From Candidatus Anaerobutyricum avicola (GTDB lineage Bacteria; Bacillota; Clostridia; Lachnospirales; Lachnospiraceae), in the NCBI GenBank assembly GCA_019113845.1, contig DXGQ01000053.1, positions 1 through 64,000 of the forward strand: DNA of 64,000 nucleotides. The letters are read 5' to 3'. Position numbers and translations under genes: made by a program. The notes beneath the pieces are model-generated. The model did not search any database, was not told the origin of the DNA, and saw only the letters and a list, made by a program, of their open reading frames with translations. Of this stretch, positions 17,909 through 25,669 are shown in pieces. Numbering within the stretch: position 1 is the first letter of the stretch; the number at the start of each line of letters is the position of its first letter.

Positions 17909-19327
17909 ATGAATCAAGCAATCATTCCCACAATCGTAGTTGTACTGGTAATTTATTTTGCAGCTATGGTTTTCATCGGCTGGATGGGAAGAAGTAAGGC
18001 CAGCAACTTTGAGGGCTACTTAAGTATGGGACGTACAGGAGGCGTTCTCCTCCTGATGGGCGGCGCCATCGGCGGGCAGATCGGAAACGGCTTCGTGGTA
18101 GGCGGTGCGGCAGAAGGTGCCGCATCCGGCCTTGCCGGTTCTGCTTACGGCATTGCCTGTGCCCTGTCTCTTATCCTTGTGGCACTTTTCCTGAACGATT
18201 TTATATATAACAATGGTTATATGTCTATGGCAGACTATACACGGCAGCGTTATCACAGTGAAGTTCCAGGCACCATCTATGACCTGAGTACTGCAATTTC
18301 CTCTATTGGACTGATTGCAGGACAGATCATGGCCGGCAAAGCTCTGTTCGAAGCTCTGGGACTGCCGGGCACAGTAGGGGCTATTGCCATTGCTGTGGTA
18401 GTCTTGCTCTACTCTCAGCTTTCCGGACTGTGGGGCGCTTTTGCCACCTCAGTTGTTCAGACTGGCGTAATTATTGTAGGACTTGTAGCTACTACTATTG
18501 TCCTTATCAGCAGAGGTGCTATCGGCGAAATGAATACTGCGATCCAGGCCGGTGAGCTGGCAGGTTCTTCTCTGGATATGAGCGGACTTTCCGCTTCCGG
18601 ATTCGCCGCTATGATGCTTCCCCTGCTGTTCGGTATGGTAACAGATCAACCTACATATCAGCGTATTAACTCCGCCAAGAGTGCCGGAACTTCCAAGATT
18701 GCCTGTTATCTTTCCTGCATTATTATGATACCTCTTGCCTTGATGCCGGCTTTTATCGGATCCTTCGGTGCATATAAATACAACGCCAGCGGAAACAGTG
18801 CTTTCTTTGACGTAATCTTAAATGAACTTCCTGCCATTGTCTGTGCCTTGATCATCGCTGCTGTACTTGCTGCAGTTATGTCAACCATTGACTGCGGGCT
18901 AATCACTATGTCTACAGTTTTGACTAGAGATATCTGGCAGGGCGCTCTGCACAAGAACCCTTCAGAAAAACAGTTAAAGAAAATTACTCTGGTAATCAAC
19001 ATCCTGTTCATGGGTTCCTCTACAATTCTGGCCCTTTCCTCCGGCAGCATCCTGGGACTGTTAAATTCTGTTTACTCTTTCCTTGCAGCAGCCTGTTTCG
19101 TTCCCTTCGTGGGAGGCATTGTCTGGAAGAAAGCAGATGCCAAAAGTGCTATCGCAGCTTCCGTTGTGGGCGTATTGACTGTACTGATCAGTTGGATTCC
19201 CGGTGTGACATTCCCTCTGGGGAATATTATCCCTTCCGGTCTGTTCCCGATTATTCCTTCAGCTATGGCATTTATCCTGGTTGGTCTGTTTACGGGCAGC
19301 AGCAATAGGACCGCTGAGCGGAATTAA
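17909..19327 (+). CDS. Sodium:solute symporter family protein (SSS)
   Basis: A 472-aa protein with about 13 hydrophobic segments, typical of LeuT-fold sodium symporters of the PutP/PanF group. The N-terminal FEGYLSMGRTGG and GGAIGGQIGNGFVVGG patches and the later VMSTIDCGLITMSTVLTRDI patch are family marks; the latter carries the Na2-site-type residues. AAAGGAG precedes the ATG. It is divergent from an AraC regulator and ends at a bidirectional terminator. It may import the quaternary amine or carboxylate used by this locus; substrate not readable. Confidence 0.87.
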   Translation: MNQAIIPTIVVVLVIYFAAMVFIGWMGRSKASNFEGYLSMGRTGGVLLLMGGAIGGQIGNGFVVGGAAEGAASGLAGSAYGIACALSLILVALFLNDFIYNNGYMSMADYTRQRYHSEVPGTIYDLSTAISSIGLIAGQIMAGKALFEALGLPGTVGAIAIAVVVLLYSQLSGLWGAFATSVVQTGVIIVGLVATTIVLISRGAIGEMNTAIQAGELAGSSLDMSGLSASGFAAMMLPLLFGMVTDQPTYQRINSAKSAGTSKIACYLSCIIMIPLALMPAFIGSFGAYKYNASGNSAFFDVILNELPAIVCALIIAAVLAAVMSTIDCGLITMSTVLTRDIWQGALHKNPSEKQLKKITLVINILFMGSSTILALSSGSILGLLNSVYSFLAAACFVPFVGGIVWKKADAKSAIAASVVGVLTVLISWIPGVTFPLGNIIPSGLFPIIPSAMAFILVGLFTGSSNRTAERN

Positions 19328-19366
19328 AATACCCTGTCATCTCATCTATTAAATTTAGTGAAGACG

Positions 19367-19410
19367 AAAGAAAAGCCCAGGCGTAATGCCTGAGCTTTTC
19401 TTTTATTATT
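19367..19410. terminator. Bidirectional terminator between the symporter gene and rplA
   Basis: A long stem, AAAGAAAAGC-CAGGC (19367-19382) with GCCTG-AGCTTTTCTTT (19388-19403), is flanked by A- and T-tracts on both sides. It serves the plus-strand symporter and the minus-strand ribosomal operon. Confidence 0.85.
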
Positions 19411-19418
19411 CTTATCTA

Positions 19419-20114
19419 TTACTGAGCTAACTTAACCGGGTTAACCTTTACGCTTGGTCCCATAGTGGAAGCCAGGGATACGCTCTTTAAGAACACACCC
19501 TTTAATGCGCTTGGTCTTGCCTTGATGATAGCTCCCATAAGCGTCTGGAAGTTGTCCGCTAACTGCTCCTCTGTGAAAGAAGCTTTTCCGATTGGCACGT
19601 GAACGATGTTGGTCTTATCCAATCTGTACTCAATCTTACCGGCTTTTAATTCCTGAACGGCCTTGCCTACATCCATGGTTACGGTGCCGGCTTTCGGGTT
19701 AGGCATTAAGCCTTTCGGTCCGAGGATACGTCCCAGACGTCCTACTACGCTCATCATGTTCGGTGTTGCAACAACTTTGTCAAACTCAAGCCATCCTTCG
19801 TTCTGAATCTTCGGGATCAGCTCCTCTGCTCCAACGAACTCTGCGCCTGCTGCCAGAGCCTCGTCTGCCTTGTCACCTTTCGCAAATACGAGAACGCGAA
19901 CCTTTTTACCTGTTCCGTGCGGCAGTACAACCGCGCCACGGATCTGCTGGTCTGCATGACGTCCGTCCAGACCCATCTTTAAGTGAGCTTCGATTGTTTC
20001 GTCAAACTTTGCACTGGCTGCTTTTTTTACGATGGCGATAGCTTCCGGTGCTTCGTATAAATTCGCTTTATCTCTGAGCTTTGCAGCTTCCTGATATCTT
20101 TTACCTTTTTTCAT
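19419..20114 (-). CDS. rplA: 50S ribosomal protein L1
   Basis: A 231-aa protein (start at ATG 20114 after AGGAGG). It contains the L1 signature around NPKAGTVT and [16 protein letters not shown]. It binds the L1 stalk of 23S rRNA and, in many bacteria, represses its own mRNA. It is last gene of rpmG-secE-nusG-rplK-rplA. A terminator follows immediately, and rplJ-rplL, the usual next genes, are absent. A 28-nt element resembling the rRNA L1 site lies in the 75-bp gap before this gene. Confidence 0.98.
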   Translation of the reverse strand: MKKGKRYQEAAKLRDKANLYEAPEAIAIVKKAASAKFDETIEAHLKMGLDGRHADQQIRGAVVLPHGTGKKVRVLVFAKGDKADEALAAGAEFVGAEELIPKIQNEGWLEFDKVVATPNMMSVVGRLGRILGPKGLMPNPKAGTVTMDVGKAVQELKAGKIEYRLDKTNIVHVPIGKASFTEEQLADNFQTLMGAIIKARPSALKGVFLKSVSLASTMGPSVKVNPVKLAQ

Positions 20115-20131
20115 CTTAAAAATAACCTCCT

Positions 20132-20159
20132 GTGGTATTATCGGGAGCGACCCTCCCAC
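20132..20159 (-). promoter_or_regulatory. L1-binding-site mimic before rplA
   Basis: The minus-strand RNA reads GUGGGAGGGUCGCUCCCG then AUAAUACCAC. GUGG pairs with CCAC, and the G-rich and C-rich parts pair inside. It closely echoes the GUGGGAGGC...AUACCAC strands of the 23S rRNA L1 stalk, and an equally long copy precedes rplK. Confidence 0.55.
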
Positions 20160-20189
20160 TTCGTCAAACTAAATCCTTCAAAATTACAA

Positions 20190-20615
20190 TTAGTCCTCAA
20201 CAGTGATGCCCATGCTTCTTGCAGTACCTGCGATCATGCTCATAGCTGCTTCGATACTAGCTGCATTTAAGTCCGGCATTTTCATCTCGGCAATCTCTTT
20301 GATCTTATCTTTGGAGATAGATGCCACTTTTGTTCTGTTTGGTTCGCCGGAACCGGATTTGATGTTGCAGTATTTCTTTAATAATACTGCTGCCGGTGGA
20401 GTTTTTGTAATGAAACTGAATGTTCTGTCCTGATATACCGTGATTACGACAGGGATGATCAGATCGCCTTTATCTGCTGTTCTTGCGTTGAACTCCTTCG
20501 TAAACTGTACGATATTTACTCCGTGCTGACCCAGGGCCGGACCTACAGGCGGCGCTGGAGTTGCCTTTCCTGCCGGAATCTGTAATTTAATATAACCTGT
20601 TACTTTTTTCGCCAT
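20190..20615 (-). CDS. rplK: 50S ribosomal protein L11
   Basis: A 141-aa protein of standard length, with the N-terminal [20 protein letters not shown] and C-terminal GTARSMG segments of L11. It forms part of the GTPase-associated centre. AGGAGG precedes the ATG. It lies between nusG and rplA in the conserved order. Confidence 0.98.
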   Translation of the reverse strand: MAKKVTGYIKLQIPAGKATPAPPVGPALGQHGVNIVQFTKEFNARTADKGDLIIPVVITVYQDRTFSFITKTPPAAVLLKKYCNIKSGSGEPNRTKVASISKDKIKEIAEMKMPDLNAASIEAAMSMIAGTARSMGITVED

Positions 20616-20633
20616 GATAGCTAACCTCCTATT

Positions 20634-20661
20634 GTGGTAATTGCGGGAACTTCCCTCCCAC
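20634..20661 (-). promoter_or_regulatory. L1-binding-site mimic before rplK
   Basis: The minus-strand RNA GUGGGAGGGAAGUUCCCG then CAAUUACCAC has the same layout and the same 28-nt length as the element before rplA, and is placed the same way just ahead of the AGGAGGTTA ribosome binding site. Confidence 0.55.
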
Positions 20662-20678
20662 TGTCCTGTTCAGACATC

Positions 20679-21200
20679 TTATAATTTCTTTACGTCTAAA
20701 AATCCGATCTCTACAGAAGTCTCCCGACCGAACATATCCACCTCGATGGTCACGGTCTGCTTGCTCATGTTAATCTCCTTAACCTGGCTCACACGACCTT
20801 CCCACGCGCCGGATACCACCTCGATCAGATCGCCGACTTCCACATCGATCTCAACCTCTTCTTCCGTCTCGGCGATGCCCAGATTACGCATCTCGGCCAT
20901 CGTCAGAGGAATCGGCTCAGAGCCCGGACCAACGAAGCCTGTAACACCTCTTGTGTTGCGGATGACGTACCATGTATCGTCATTCATCACCATATTTACA
21001 AGAACGTATCCGGGAAACATCTTTTTGGAAACATTTTTTCTGACTCCGCCCTTCATCTCTACAACTTCCTGAAGGGGAACTCTGACTTCGAATATCTGAT
21101 CCTGCAGCTTTCTGTTTTCAATCGTCTTTTCAATATTCGCTTTTACTTTATTTTCATAGCCTGAGTAGGTATGGACCACATACCAGTTCAATTCTGACAT
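20679..21200 (-). CDS. nusG: Transcription termination/antitermination factor NusG
   Basis: A 173-aa protein with the N-terminal NGN domain (WYVVHTYSGYENKVKANIE; FPGYVLVNMVM; NTRGVTGFVG) and the C-terminal KOW domain (GDLIEVVSGAWEGRVSQV). It couples RNA polymerase to ribosomes or Rho. Lies 21 bp after secE. Confidence 0.98.
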   Translation of the reverse strand: MSELNWYVVHTYSGYENKVKANIEKTIENRKLQDQIFEVRVPLQEVVEMKGGVRKNVSKKMFPGYVLVNMVMNDDTWYVIRNTRGVTGFVGPGSEPIPLTMAEMRNLGIAETEEEVEIDVEVGDLIEVVSGAWEGRVSQVKEINMSKQTVTIEVDMFGRETSVEIGFLDVKKL

Positions 21201-21221
21201 ATATTCACCTTTACCTTTTTG

Positions 21222-21419
21222 CTAGACAAGAAAATTAATTCCATACTGAAGAACCATATCCAGGGTAGCAATGATGATACCAAGGATCACAGATACCACT
21301 GCGACAGTCACTGTCTCGCGGACCAGCCTGTCCTTATCCGGCCAGGTGATCTTTTTGAACTCGGACTGAAGACCACGGAACCAACCTTTGATTCCTGCTT
21401 TCTTTTTTTCGTCGCTCAT
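21222..21419 (-). CDS. secE: Preprotein translocase subunit SecE
   Basis: A 65-aa single-span SecE of the short Gram-positive type. The amphipathic helix includes SEFKKITWPDKDRLVRETV, followed by one membrane segment. It stabilises SecY in the membrane. AAGGAG ribosome binding site; 26 bp after rpmG. Confidence 0.96.
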   Translation of the reverse strand: MSDEKKKAGIKGWFRGLQSEFKKITWPDKDRLVRETVTVAVVSVILGIIIATLDMVLQYGINFLV

Positions 21420-21445
21420 GTCATCACTCCTTACGAACGGTTCAA

Positions 21446-21595
21446 CTATTTTGTTTCCTTATGAACAGTATGCTTCCTGCAGAATCTGCAATACTTTCTG
21501 GTTTCCAGTCTCTCCGGATGATTCTTTTTCTCCTTCGTAGTATTGTAGTTACGCTGCTTGCACTCTGTACATGCCAATGTAATCTTCACGCGCAC
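21446..21595 (-). CDS. rpmG: 50S ribosomal protein L33 (Zn-binding form)
   Basis: A 49-aa protein starting at GTG 21595 after GGAGGTGG; the longer upstream open frame has no ribosome binding site and is leader. It keeps four zinc-ligand cysteines (CTEC ... CRFC), so this is the C+ form. First gene of the secE-nusG-rplKA operon. Confidence 0.95.
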   Translation of the reverse strand: MRVKITLACTECKQRNYNTTKEKKNHPERLETRKYCRFCRKHTVHKETK

Positions 21596-21644
21596 AACTT
21601 CCACCTCCAATTTTTTAAATAATGCGCTCTTTTTCTCATACCTC

Positions 21645-21670
21645 AGGCGCCGGAAACGCTCCGGCAGCCT
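21645..21670 (-). other. Hairpin in the rpmG leader
   Basis: AGGC-CCGGA paired with TCCGG-GCCT forms a stable hairpin in the roughly 115-nt 5' leader between the promoter and rpmG. Role unknown; it could bind a ribosomal protein or stabilise the message. Confidence 0.4.
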
Positions 21671-21717
21671 GTACGCTTTTTTAGGCATAAAAAAAAGACC
21701 TATTCCATCGCCAGCTT

Positions 21718-21746
21718 AATATACCATACCGGGCGGCCGGAGTCAA
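21718..21746 (-). promoter_or_regulatory. Promoter of rpmG-secE-nusG-rplK-rplA
   Basis: Minus strand: -35 TTGACT (21741-21746), 17-bp GC-rich spacer, -10 TATATT (21718-21723). The ~120 bp further upstream (21747-21870) hold A/T-rich sequence with two TTATCCGG copies and no gene. Confidence 0.75.
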
Positions 21747-21870
21747 TCTTTTTCTTTTTATTTATCCGGGAAATTATCCGGACTCCATTTCAGAATATGT
21801 CGTCGATCTCTCCGGACATTTTTCTTCTTTCCTATAAAAATGTACCCAATGCCCATCCGTCTATTTTTGT

Positions 21871-22001
21871 TGTGCATAAATTATCCACAGCGCATTGTGG
21901 ATTCTGTGGATAATGTGGATAACTCTTCTGTTTTCTGTTGATAAATGCCTGTTTTCCTTATCCACAGAGCTGCCCTCATCCTGTCCACAAAATGTGGATA
22001 A
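21871..22001. promoter_or_regulatory. DnaA-box cluster
   Basis: Five perfect TTATCCACA boxes occur within 131 bp: 21881-21889 (+), 21905-21913 (-), 21914-21922 (-), 21958-21966 (+) and 21993-22001 (-). One-mismatch boxes lie at 21871-21879 and 21936-21944. This density is otherwise seen at oriC or at DnaA-titrating/regulatory clusters. It lies between the divergent rpmG operon and nrdD. The prevailing minus-strand orientation of rpoD, dnaG and ribosomal genes on both sides argues against a bidirectional origin here. A DnaA-box cluster modulating initiation or nrdD transcription is more likely. Confidence 0.8.
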
Positions 22002-22099
22002 CTTCCGGAGATATCCCCTTTATGAACAAGTCTGCCAATTATCCATGCCGTCATTTATTTTCTGATAATATTTCCGGAAAACGCGACAACTATTTTCCG

Positions 22100-22187
22100 T
22101 TGACGAAACCTCCGTCCGGTGATACTATTGTTTTACGATTCGCATTATATTGTGTTTGTCTCATTTTTCATTCACTATATATTGTGT
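22100..22187 (+). promoter_or_regulatory. nrdD promoter with tandem NrdR boxes
   Basis: A candidate -35 TTGACG (22100-22105) and -10 TACTAT (22123-22128) have 17-bp spacing. Downstream are two NrdR-type palindromic boxes, 22140-22155 (13 of 16 matches to ACACWATATATWGTGT) and 22172-22187 (15 of 16). They are 32 bp apart, about three helical turns, which is the classic NrdR arrangement. This predicts repression by NrdR when dATP is high. Confidence 0.75.
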
Positions 22188-22225
22188 TTCATCGACAAGA
22201 TTTATTAAAGGAGTTTTATCATATC

Positions 22226-24484
22226 ATGGAAAAACAGATTCAGAAGCGCAACGGCGATCTGGTACCTTTTGATTCCATCAAGATCCTGAACGCGATCCAT
22301 CGCGCCAGCACTGCTTCCGAGGACCACCTGACTCCGGCGGACCTCTCCTATCTGACGCAGAAGGTCTGCGACGCAGTGGAAGATGTGGAGATTCCGACCG
22401 TGGAACAGATACAGGATATTGTGGAAGCCATGCTGATCCGCTACGATTTCGCATCCACCGCCAAAGCGTACATTTTATACCGGGCGGAGCACGCCAAGAT
22501 CCGCAGCACGGAGTTTGACCTGATGAATATTTACGAGCGGCTGACCTACTCCAGCGCCAAATCAGAAAATATTAAGCGGGAGAACGCTAACATTGACGGC
22601 GATACCGCCATGGGCACCATGCTCCGGTACGGTTCGGAGGGTTCCAAATATTTCATTATCAATTATGTTCTTCCAAAGGACATCGGAGCCGCTCACACCA
22701 ACGGAGATATCCATATCCACGATATGGACTTTTATATGCTGACGGAGACCTGCTGTCAGATCGACCTGATCCGTCTTTTCAAGAACGGATTTTCCACCGG
22801 GCACGGTTATGTGCGGGAACCGCAGTCCATCATCACCTACGCGGCTCTTGCCTGCATCGTCATCCAGGCCAATCAGAACGAGATGCACGGCGGCCAGAGT
22901 CTCCCGAATTTTGACTACGCCATGGCGGACGGTGTGGCCAAAACTTATACCAAGGAGTATTTCAAGGCGCTGCGCTCTTTCGTGGAAGTCCGTCTGCATT
23001 ATGATGAGCAGAAGGCGTCCACTCTGGAAAAAGTACTGCGCGGCGCGGTGTCCACTCCGCTCAGGATGGGACAGGAGCAGTTATTCCTGGACGCTTTCCG
23101 CCAGCTTCCTCTCGAGGACAGCCTCAAGGAGTGCCTGGACGAGATGCACGCTTTTGGCATGCAGCAGGCCATGAAGTATACAGAGGAACAGACGAGACAG
23201 GCCATGCAGTCTCTGATCCACAATTTAAACACCATGCATTCCCGGGCAGGCGCCCAGGTGCCGTTTTCTTCTATCAATTACGGTACGGATACCTCCCCGG
23301 AAGGTCGGATGGTCATCCGGAACCTGCTGGAGTCCACGATCGATGGTCTGGGCGCCGGTGAGACTCCGATCTTTCCGGTACAGATCTTCAAAGTCAAGGA
23401 AGGCGTCAACTATAACCCGGGCGACCCGAACTACGATCTGTTCCAGCTGGCCATCGCCACCTCCGCCAAACGGCTGTTTCCGAACTTCAGCTTTATCGAC
23501 GCGCCATTTAATCTGGCCTATTATAAAGAGGGAGACCCGAACACGGAGGTCGCTTACATGGGATGCCGGACGAGAGTGCTTGGCAACGTCCACGACCCGG
23601 AGCGCCAGACGACTTACGGCCGCGGCAATCTGAGTTTTACTTCCATCAACCTGCCGCGTCTTGGCATCGAAGCTCACGGCGATCTGGAAGTCTTTTATCA
23701 GAAACTGGATGACATGATGGACCTTGTCATCCGCCAGTTGCTCCATCGTTTTCAGATCCAGGCTGCCAGAAAGGTGCGGAACTATCCTTTCCTCATGGCG
23801 CAGGGTATCTGGATCGACTCGGAGCATCTGTCGATCGACGACACCGTCGGAGAGGTATTAAAACACGGCACGCTGAGCGTCGGCTTCATCGGTCTCGCCG
23901 AGACGCTCAAGGCTCTCATCGGCAAACATCACGGCGAGAGCGAGGAGGCGCAGCAACTGGGTCTCGCCATCATCGGCCACATGCGACATAAACTCGACGC
24001 GGAATCGCAGAAGACCGGTCTCAACTTTACTTTACTCGCCACGCCGGCAGAGGGGCTGAGCGGGCGTTTTGTAAAGATCGACCGCAAAAAATACGGCGAG
24101 CTTCCGGGTATCACCGACAGAGAGTATTACACGAACTCTTTCCACATACCGGTGTATTACCCGATCAAGGCTTACCAGAAGATCGCGCTGGAAGCACCAT
24201 ATCACGCATTGACTAACGCGGGACACATCAGTTACGTGGAGCTTGACGGCGACACCAGCCGGAACCTCCCGGCCTTCGAGTCTATCATCCGCTACATGAA
24301 AGAACAGGGAGTCGGCTACGGTTCTATCAATCATCCTGTTGACCGCGACCCGGTTTGCGGGTATACTGGAGTCATCAACGACGTCTGTCCACGTTGTGGA
24401 AGGCGGGCCGGAGAACCTATCTCCATTGAGAAACTGCTGGAACTTCAGAAGAAGTATCCGGACGTCCCGCCCATCAAAAGATAG
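22226..24484 (+). CDS. nrdD: Anaerobic ribonucleoside-triphosphate reductase catalytic subunit, lacking its own glycyl-radical tail
   Basis: Start chosen at ATG 22226 (AAAGGAG 12 bp before); a longer upstream open frame runs through the DnaA boxes and is not coding. The 752-aa product has an N-terminal ATP-cone (QKRNGDLVPFDSIKILNAI, ~1-95) and the class III catalytic barrel (DIHIHDMDFY, GGQSLPNFDY, ANLTFTSIN-like GNLSFTSINLPRLG). It ends with a Cys-rich finger (VCGYTGVINDVCPRCGRR) and a short basic tail. The RxxGY radical motif expected after the finger is absent; it is found in the next small gene. It reduces NTPs to dNTPs anaerobically with NrdG as activase. Confidence 0.93.
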   Translation: MEKQIQKRNGDLVPFDSIKILNAIHRASTASEDHLTPADLSYLTQKVCDAVEDVEIPTVEQIQDIVEAMLIRYDFASTAKAYILYRAEHAKIRSTEFDLMNIYERLTYSSAKSENIKRENANIDGDTAMGTMLRYGSEGSKYFIINYVLPKDIGAAHTNGDIHIHDMDFYMLTETCCQIDLIRLFKNGFSTGHGYVREPQSIITYAALACIVIQANQNEMHGGQSLPNFDYAMADGVAKTYTKEYFKALRSFVEVRLHYDEQKASTLEKVLRGAVSTPLRMGQEQLFLDAFRQLPLEDSLKECLDEMHAFGMQQAMKYTEEQTRQAMQSLIHNLNTMHSRAGAQVPFSSINYGTDTSPEGRMVIRNLLESTIDGLGAGETPIFPVQIFKVKEGVNYNPGDPNYDLFQLAIATSAKRLFPNFSFIDAPFNLAYYKEGDPNTEVAYMGCRTRVLGNVHDPERQTTYGRGNLSFTSINLPRLGIEAHGDLEVFYQKLDDMMDLVIRQLLHRFQIQAARKVRNYPFLMAQGIWIDSEHLSIDDTVGEVLKHGTLSVGFIGLAETLKALIGKHHGESEEAQQLGLAIIGHMRHKLDAESQKTGLNFTLLATPAEGLSGRFVKIDRKKYGELPGITDREYYTNSFHIPVYYPIKAYQKIALEAPYHALTNAGHISYVELDGDTSRNLPAFESIIRYMKEQGVGYGSINHPVDRDPVCGYTGVINDVCPRCGRRAGEPISIEKLLELQKKYPDVPPIKR

Positions 24485-24498
24485 AAAGGAGCATTTTT

Positions 24499-24654
24499 AT
24501 GTTAAATAATAAAACAACAGAATCTGCAGGTATCGGCAAGAATGTCGATTTTGACCGGATCAGAAGAATCACCGGATATCTGGTGGGAACCATCGACCGG
24601 TTCAACAATGCAAAAAAAGCCGAGGAAAGGGACCGTGTAAAACATGGCCTTTGA
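24499..24654 (+). CDS. Small protein carrying the NrdD glycyl-radical C-terminal segment
   Basis: A 51-aa gene with AAAGGAG before ATG 24499, 14 bp after nrdD and overlapping nrdG by 11 bp. Its C-terminal half reads RRITGYLVGTIDRFNNAK, then KAEERDRVKHG. This aligns with the C-terminal tail of ordinary NrdD proteins, where RRVCGYLG...FNAGKQEEVKRRVKH carries the radical glycine. The main nrdD gene ends before such a tail. I therefore read it as the radical-bearing domain supplied in trans, comparable in principle to glycyl-radical spare parts of pyruvate formate-lyase. The N-terminal 18 residues are unassigned. Confidence 0.8.
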   Translation: MLNNKTTESAGIGKNVDFDRIRRITGYLVGTIDRFNNAKKAEERDRVKHGL

Positions 24655-25135
24655 GTTACGCTTGAGCGGTCTGGTGGAAGAGTCCATCGTGGACGGACCG
24701 GGACTCCGCTATGTGGTTTTCGTGCAGGGATGTCCGCATCACTGCAAAGGCTGCCACAATCCCCAGACCCATTCTTTTACCGACGGCTATGTAGAGAGTA
24801 TTGATTACATTTTTCAGGAATACCGGAAGAACCCTCTTCTCTCCGGTATCACTTTCTCCGGCGGAGAGCCATTCTGCCAGCCGGAACCTCTGGCAGCCTT
24901 GGGCCGCATGGTGCGGGCTACCGGCGGTCATGTGATGACTTACACCGGTTACGTCTATGAAGACCTGCTGAAGATGGCGGAGGAAGATCCCGCTATCAGA
25001 AAGCTTCTGGATGTCACCAATGTACTGGTGGACGGTCCTTATGTGGAAGAGCTCCGTGACCTGACTCTGGAGTTCCGGGGCAGCAGCAATCAGCGGCTGA
25101 TCAACCTGGATGCACAGAACGAATCCACGCTCTGA
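24644..25135 (+). CDS. nrdG: Anaerobic ribonucleotide reductase activating protein (radical SAM)
   Basis: A 163-aa protein with the activase CxxxCxxC cluster (CPHHCKGCHN) after GLRYVVFVQG, and the GGEPF motif for SAM binding. It generates the glycyl radical on NrdD using SAM and an electron. The start overlaps the 51-aa radical-tail gene by 11 bp, so the three genes are translationally coupled. Confidence 0.96.
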   Translation: MAFELRLSGLVEESIVDGPGLRYVVFVQGCPHHCKGCHNPQTHSFTDGYVESIDYIFQEYRKNPLLSGITFSGGEPFCQPEPLAALGRMVRATGGHVMTYTGYVYEDLLKMAEEDPAIRKLLDVTNVLVDGPYVEELRDLTLEFRGSSNQRLINLDAQNESTL

Positions 25136-25232
25136 TACATTCGTCAGATATCTGTTCACAGTTTATCTGCCATGTTAACGTCAGCCGGACAACATCCGCA
25201 AGGCTGACTGTCGCCGGAAAAGGAGAAAACTT

Positions 25233-25667
25233 ATGGAAACCATACGAATCAAATATTTCTCTGACCAGATTGAGAAATTAACCTACATAGAAAACAAATC
25301 GGACTGGATCGATCTGCGGGCCGCCGCAGACGTTGTTCTGAAAAAGGGAGAGAGCGCCCTCATTCCTCTGGGCGTCGCCATGGAACTTCCTGCCGGATAT
25401 GAGGCTCACGTTGTTCCCCGCAGCTCCACTTTTAAAAACTTCGGTCTTATCCAGACCAACCACATGGGCGTCATCGACGAATCATACTGCGGCGATAACG
25501 ACCAGTGGTACATGCCGGTTCTCGCCGTGCGGGATACCGAGATCCACATAAACGACCGCATCTGCCAGTTTCGGATCATGAAGCACCAGCCAGTCATCCG
25601 GTTTGAGGAGACAGACCGGCTGGAACATCTCGACCGGGGCGGCTTTGGTTCAACAGGAAAGGCGTAG
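25233..25667 (+). CDS. dut: dUTP diphosphatase
   Basis: A 144-aa trimeric dUTPase with the five family motifs in order: [41 protein letters not shown] and the C-terminal GGFGSTGKA. It hydrolyses dUTP to dUMP and limits uracil in DNA. It follows nrdG by 97 bp, with a GTCAGCC/GGCTGAC hairpin in the gap, and precedes comF by 2 bp, so it sits logically in a dNTP-supply cluster. Confidence 0.95.
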   Translation: METIRIKYFSDQIEKLTYIENKSDWIDLRAAADVVLKKGESALIPLGVAMELPAGYEAHVVPRSSTFKNFGLIQTNHMGVIDESYCGDNDQWYMPVLAVRDTEIHINDRICQFRIMKHQPVIRFEETDRLEHLDRGGFGSTGKA

Positions 25668-25669
25668 CA

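Noticed and set aside
21871..22001. Reading the DnaA-box cluster as the chromosomal origin
   Set aside because: dnaA/dnaN are not adjacent, and ribosomal, rpoD and dnaG genes on both sides mostly face left, which fits one fork passing through rather than two leaving from here.
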